Under the pieces are notes generated by a model, which saw only the letters and a program-made list of their open reading frames with translations, did not search any database and was not told the origin of the DNA. Shown here one piece after another: positions 14,364 through 14,830 of a DNA stretch of 14,830 nucleotides. Source of the DNA: Hydrogenophaga sp. (lineage in GTDB: Bacteria; Pseudomonadota; Gammaproteobacteria; Burkholderiales; Burkholderiaceae); assembly GCA_025458545.1 (NCBI GenBank), contig JALOSH010000024.1:1-14830 (forward strand), written 5' to 3'. The position numbers were made by a program, and so were the translations under genes. The first letter of the stretch is position 1. Every line of letters starts with the position of its first letter.

Positions 14364-14830
14364 TCAGTCGCCGAACACAAAGCTGTCCATCGACAGCACG
14401 CCATGGGTCATGCCGCCGTCGATGCGCCGGGCCGGCGCTTCGGCGCCCGCCGCGCCCGCCGCCACCATCAGCGGCCACAGGTGCTCGGCCGTGGGGTGGG
14501 CGCGCTGCGCGTGGGGTGCCAGCGCCATGGTCTGCTGCAGGCTGGCGTGGTCGCGCTCGGTCACCGTGCGGCTGATCCAGGCGGCGAACTCGACCGCGTA
14601 GGTCTCTGCCCGTGCGTCGGGCGCGTCGAAGCGCACCTCGTACAGGTTGTGCGTCAGGCTGCCCGAGCCGATGATCAGCACGCCCTCACTGGCCAGTGGC
14701 GCGAGCGCCTGACCGTAAGCATAGGCCCGCTCACCGTCCAGCCGCGCGGGCAGCGAGACCTGGAACACCGGCACATCGGCCGCCGGGAACACGTACGTCA
14801 GCGGCACCCAGGCCCCATGGTCCAGGCCCC
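14364..14830 (-). CDS. DODA/LigB-type extradiol dioxygenase family protein, 3' part
   Basis: Partial gene: about 155 C-terminal codons are present and the 5' part lies beyond the right edge. It matches the LigB-like 4,5-DOPA dioxygenase family (YgiD type), metal-dependent non-heme enzymes that open catechol rings. Seen from the edge: GLDHGAWVPLTYVFPAADVP with a metal-site His, then LIIGSGSLTHNLYEVRF, and HPTAEHLWPLMVAAGAAG near the C-terminus. The frame is open through the window edge; an internal GTG at 14807 lies inside the conserved GAWVPL motif and is not the start. It ends 48 nt upstream of the broken arfB on the same strand. Family assignment is good; the substrate is unknown. Confidence 0.88.
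   Translation of the reverse strand, partial: GLDHGAWVPLTYVFPAADVPVFQVSLPARLDGERAYAYGQALAPLASEGVLIIGSGSLTHNLYEVRFDAPDARAETYAVEFAAWISRTVTERDHASLQQTMALAPHAQRAHPTAEHLWPLMVAAGAAGAEAPARRIDGGMTHGVLSMDSFVFGD

Overview
The window reads as a high-GC betaproteobacterial chromosome, most likely a Comamonadaceae member such as a Hydrogenophaga relative. This is inferred from the codon usage, the protein flavour and the neighbour genes; no rRNA or other taxonomic marker is present. I see no mobile element, tRNA, rRNA or CRISPR array.

Layout. (a) 1-453: 5' part of pntA on the minus strand, running off the left edge. (b) 701-10901: one minus-strand cluster of eleven tightly packed genes. In transcription order they are: D-2-hydroxyacid dehydrogenase (GTG start at 10901), SMP-30/gluconolactonase, cytochrome b561, ABC ATPase, ABC solute-binding protein, two ABC permeases, gluconokinase, gluconate 5-dehydrogenase (idnO), L-idonate 5-dehydrogenase (idnD) and a further SDR. 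Several junctions are ATGA overlaps, and a 29-codon frame bridges the two permeases. (c) 10902-11146: divergent control region with two AGCGCT-centred palindromes and a terminator-like structure. (d) 11147-12184, plus strand: a LacI-family regulator resembling GntR/IdnR. (e) 12231-12707, plus strand: a NudJ-like Nudix hydrolase. (f) 12708-13010: no confident gene, but a strong minus-strand terminator, a hairpin and a short segment resembling pntA. (g) 13011-13763, minus: a secreted protein of unknown function. (h) 13933-14315, minus: arfB broken by an out-of-frame deletion. (i) 14364-14830, minus: C-terminal part of a DODA/LigB-type dioxygenase, running off the right edge.

How the genes work together. 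The cluster looks like a complete sugar-acid route with its own importer and regulator. A CUT1-type ABC transporter would import an aldonate, ketoaldonate or aldonolactone, and the lactonase would open lactones. The 2-hydroxyacid dehydrogenase would reduce 2-keto-aldonates, for example 2-keto-L-gulonate to L-idonate. IdnD then gives 5-keto-D-gluconate, IdnO gives D-gluconate and gluconokinase gives 6-phosphogluconate. The GntR-like repressor probably binds the two palindromes. Compared with the E. coli idn system, an ABC importer stands where the IdnT permease would be, and a lactonase, a diheme cytochrome b561 and an extra SDR are added. The enzyme families are clear; the substrate and the role of the cytochrome are inference.
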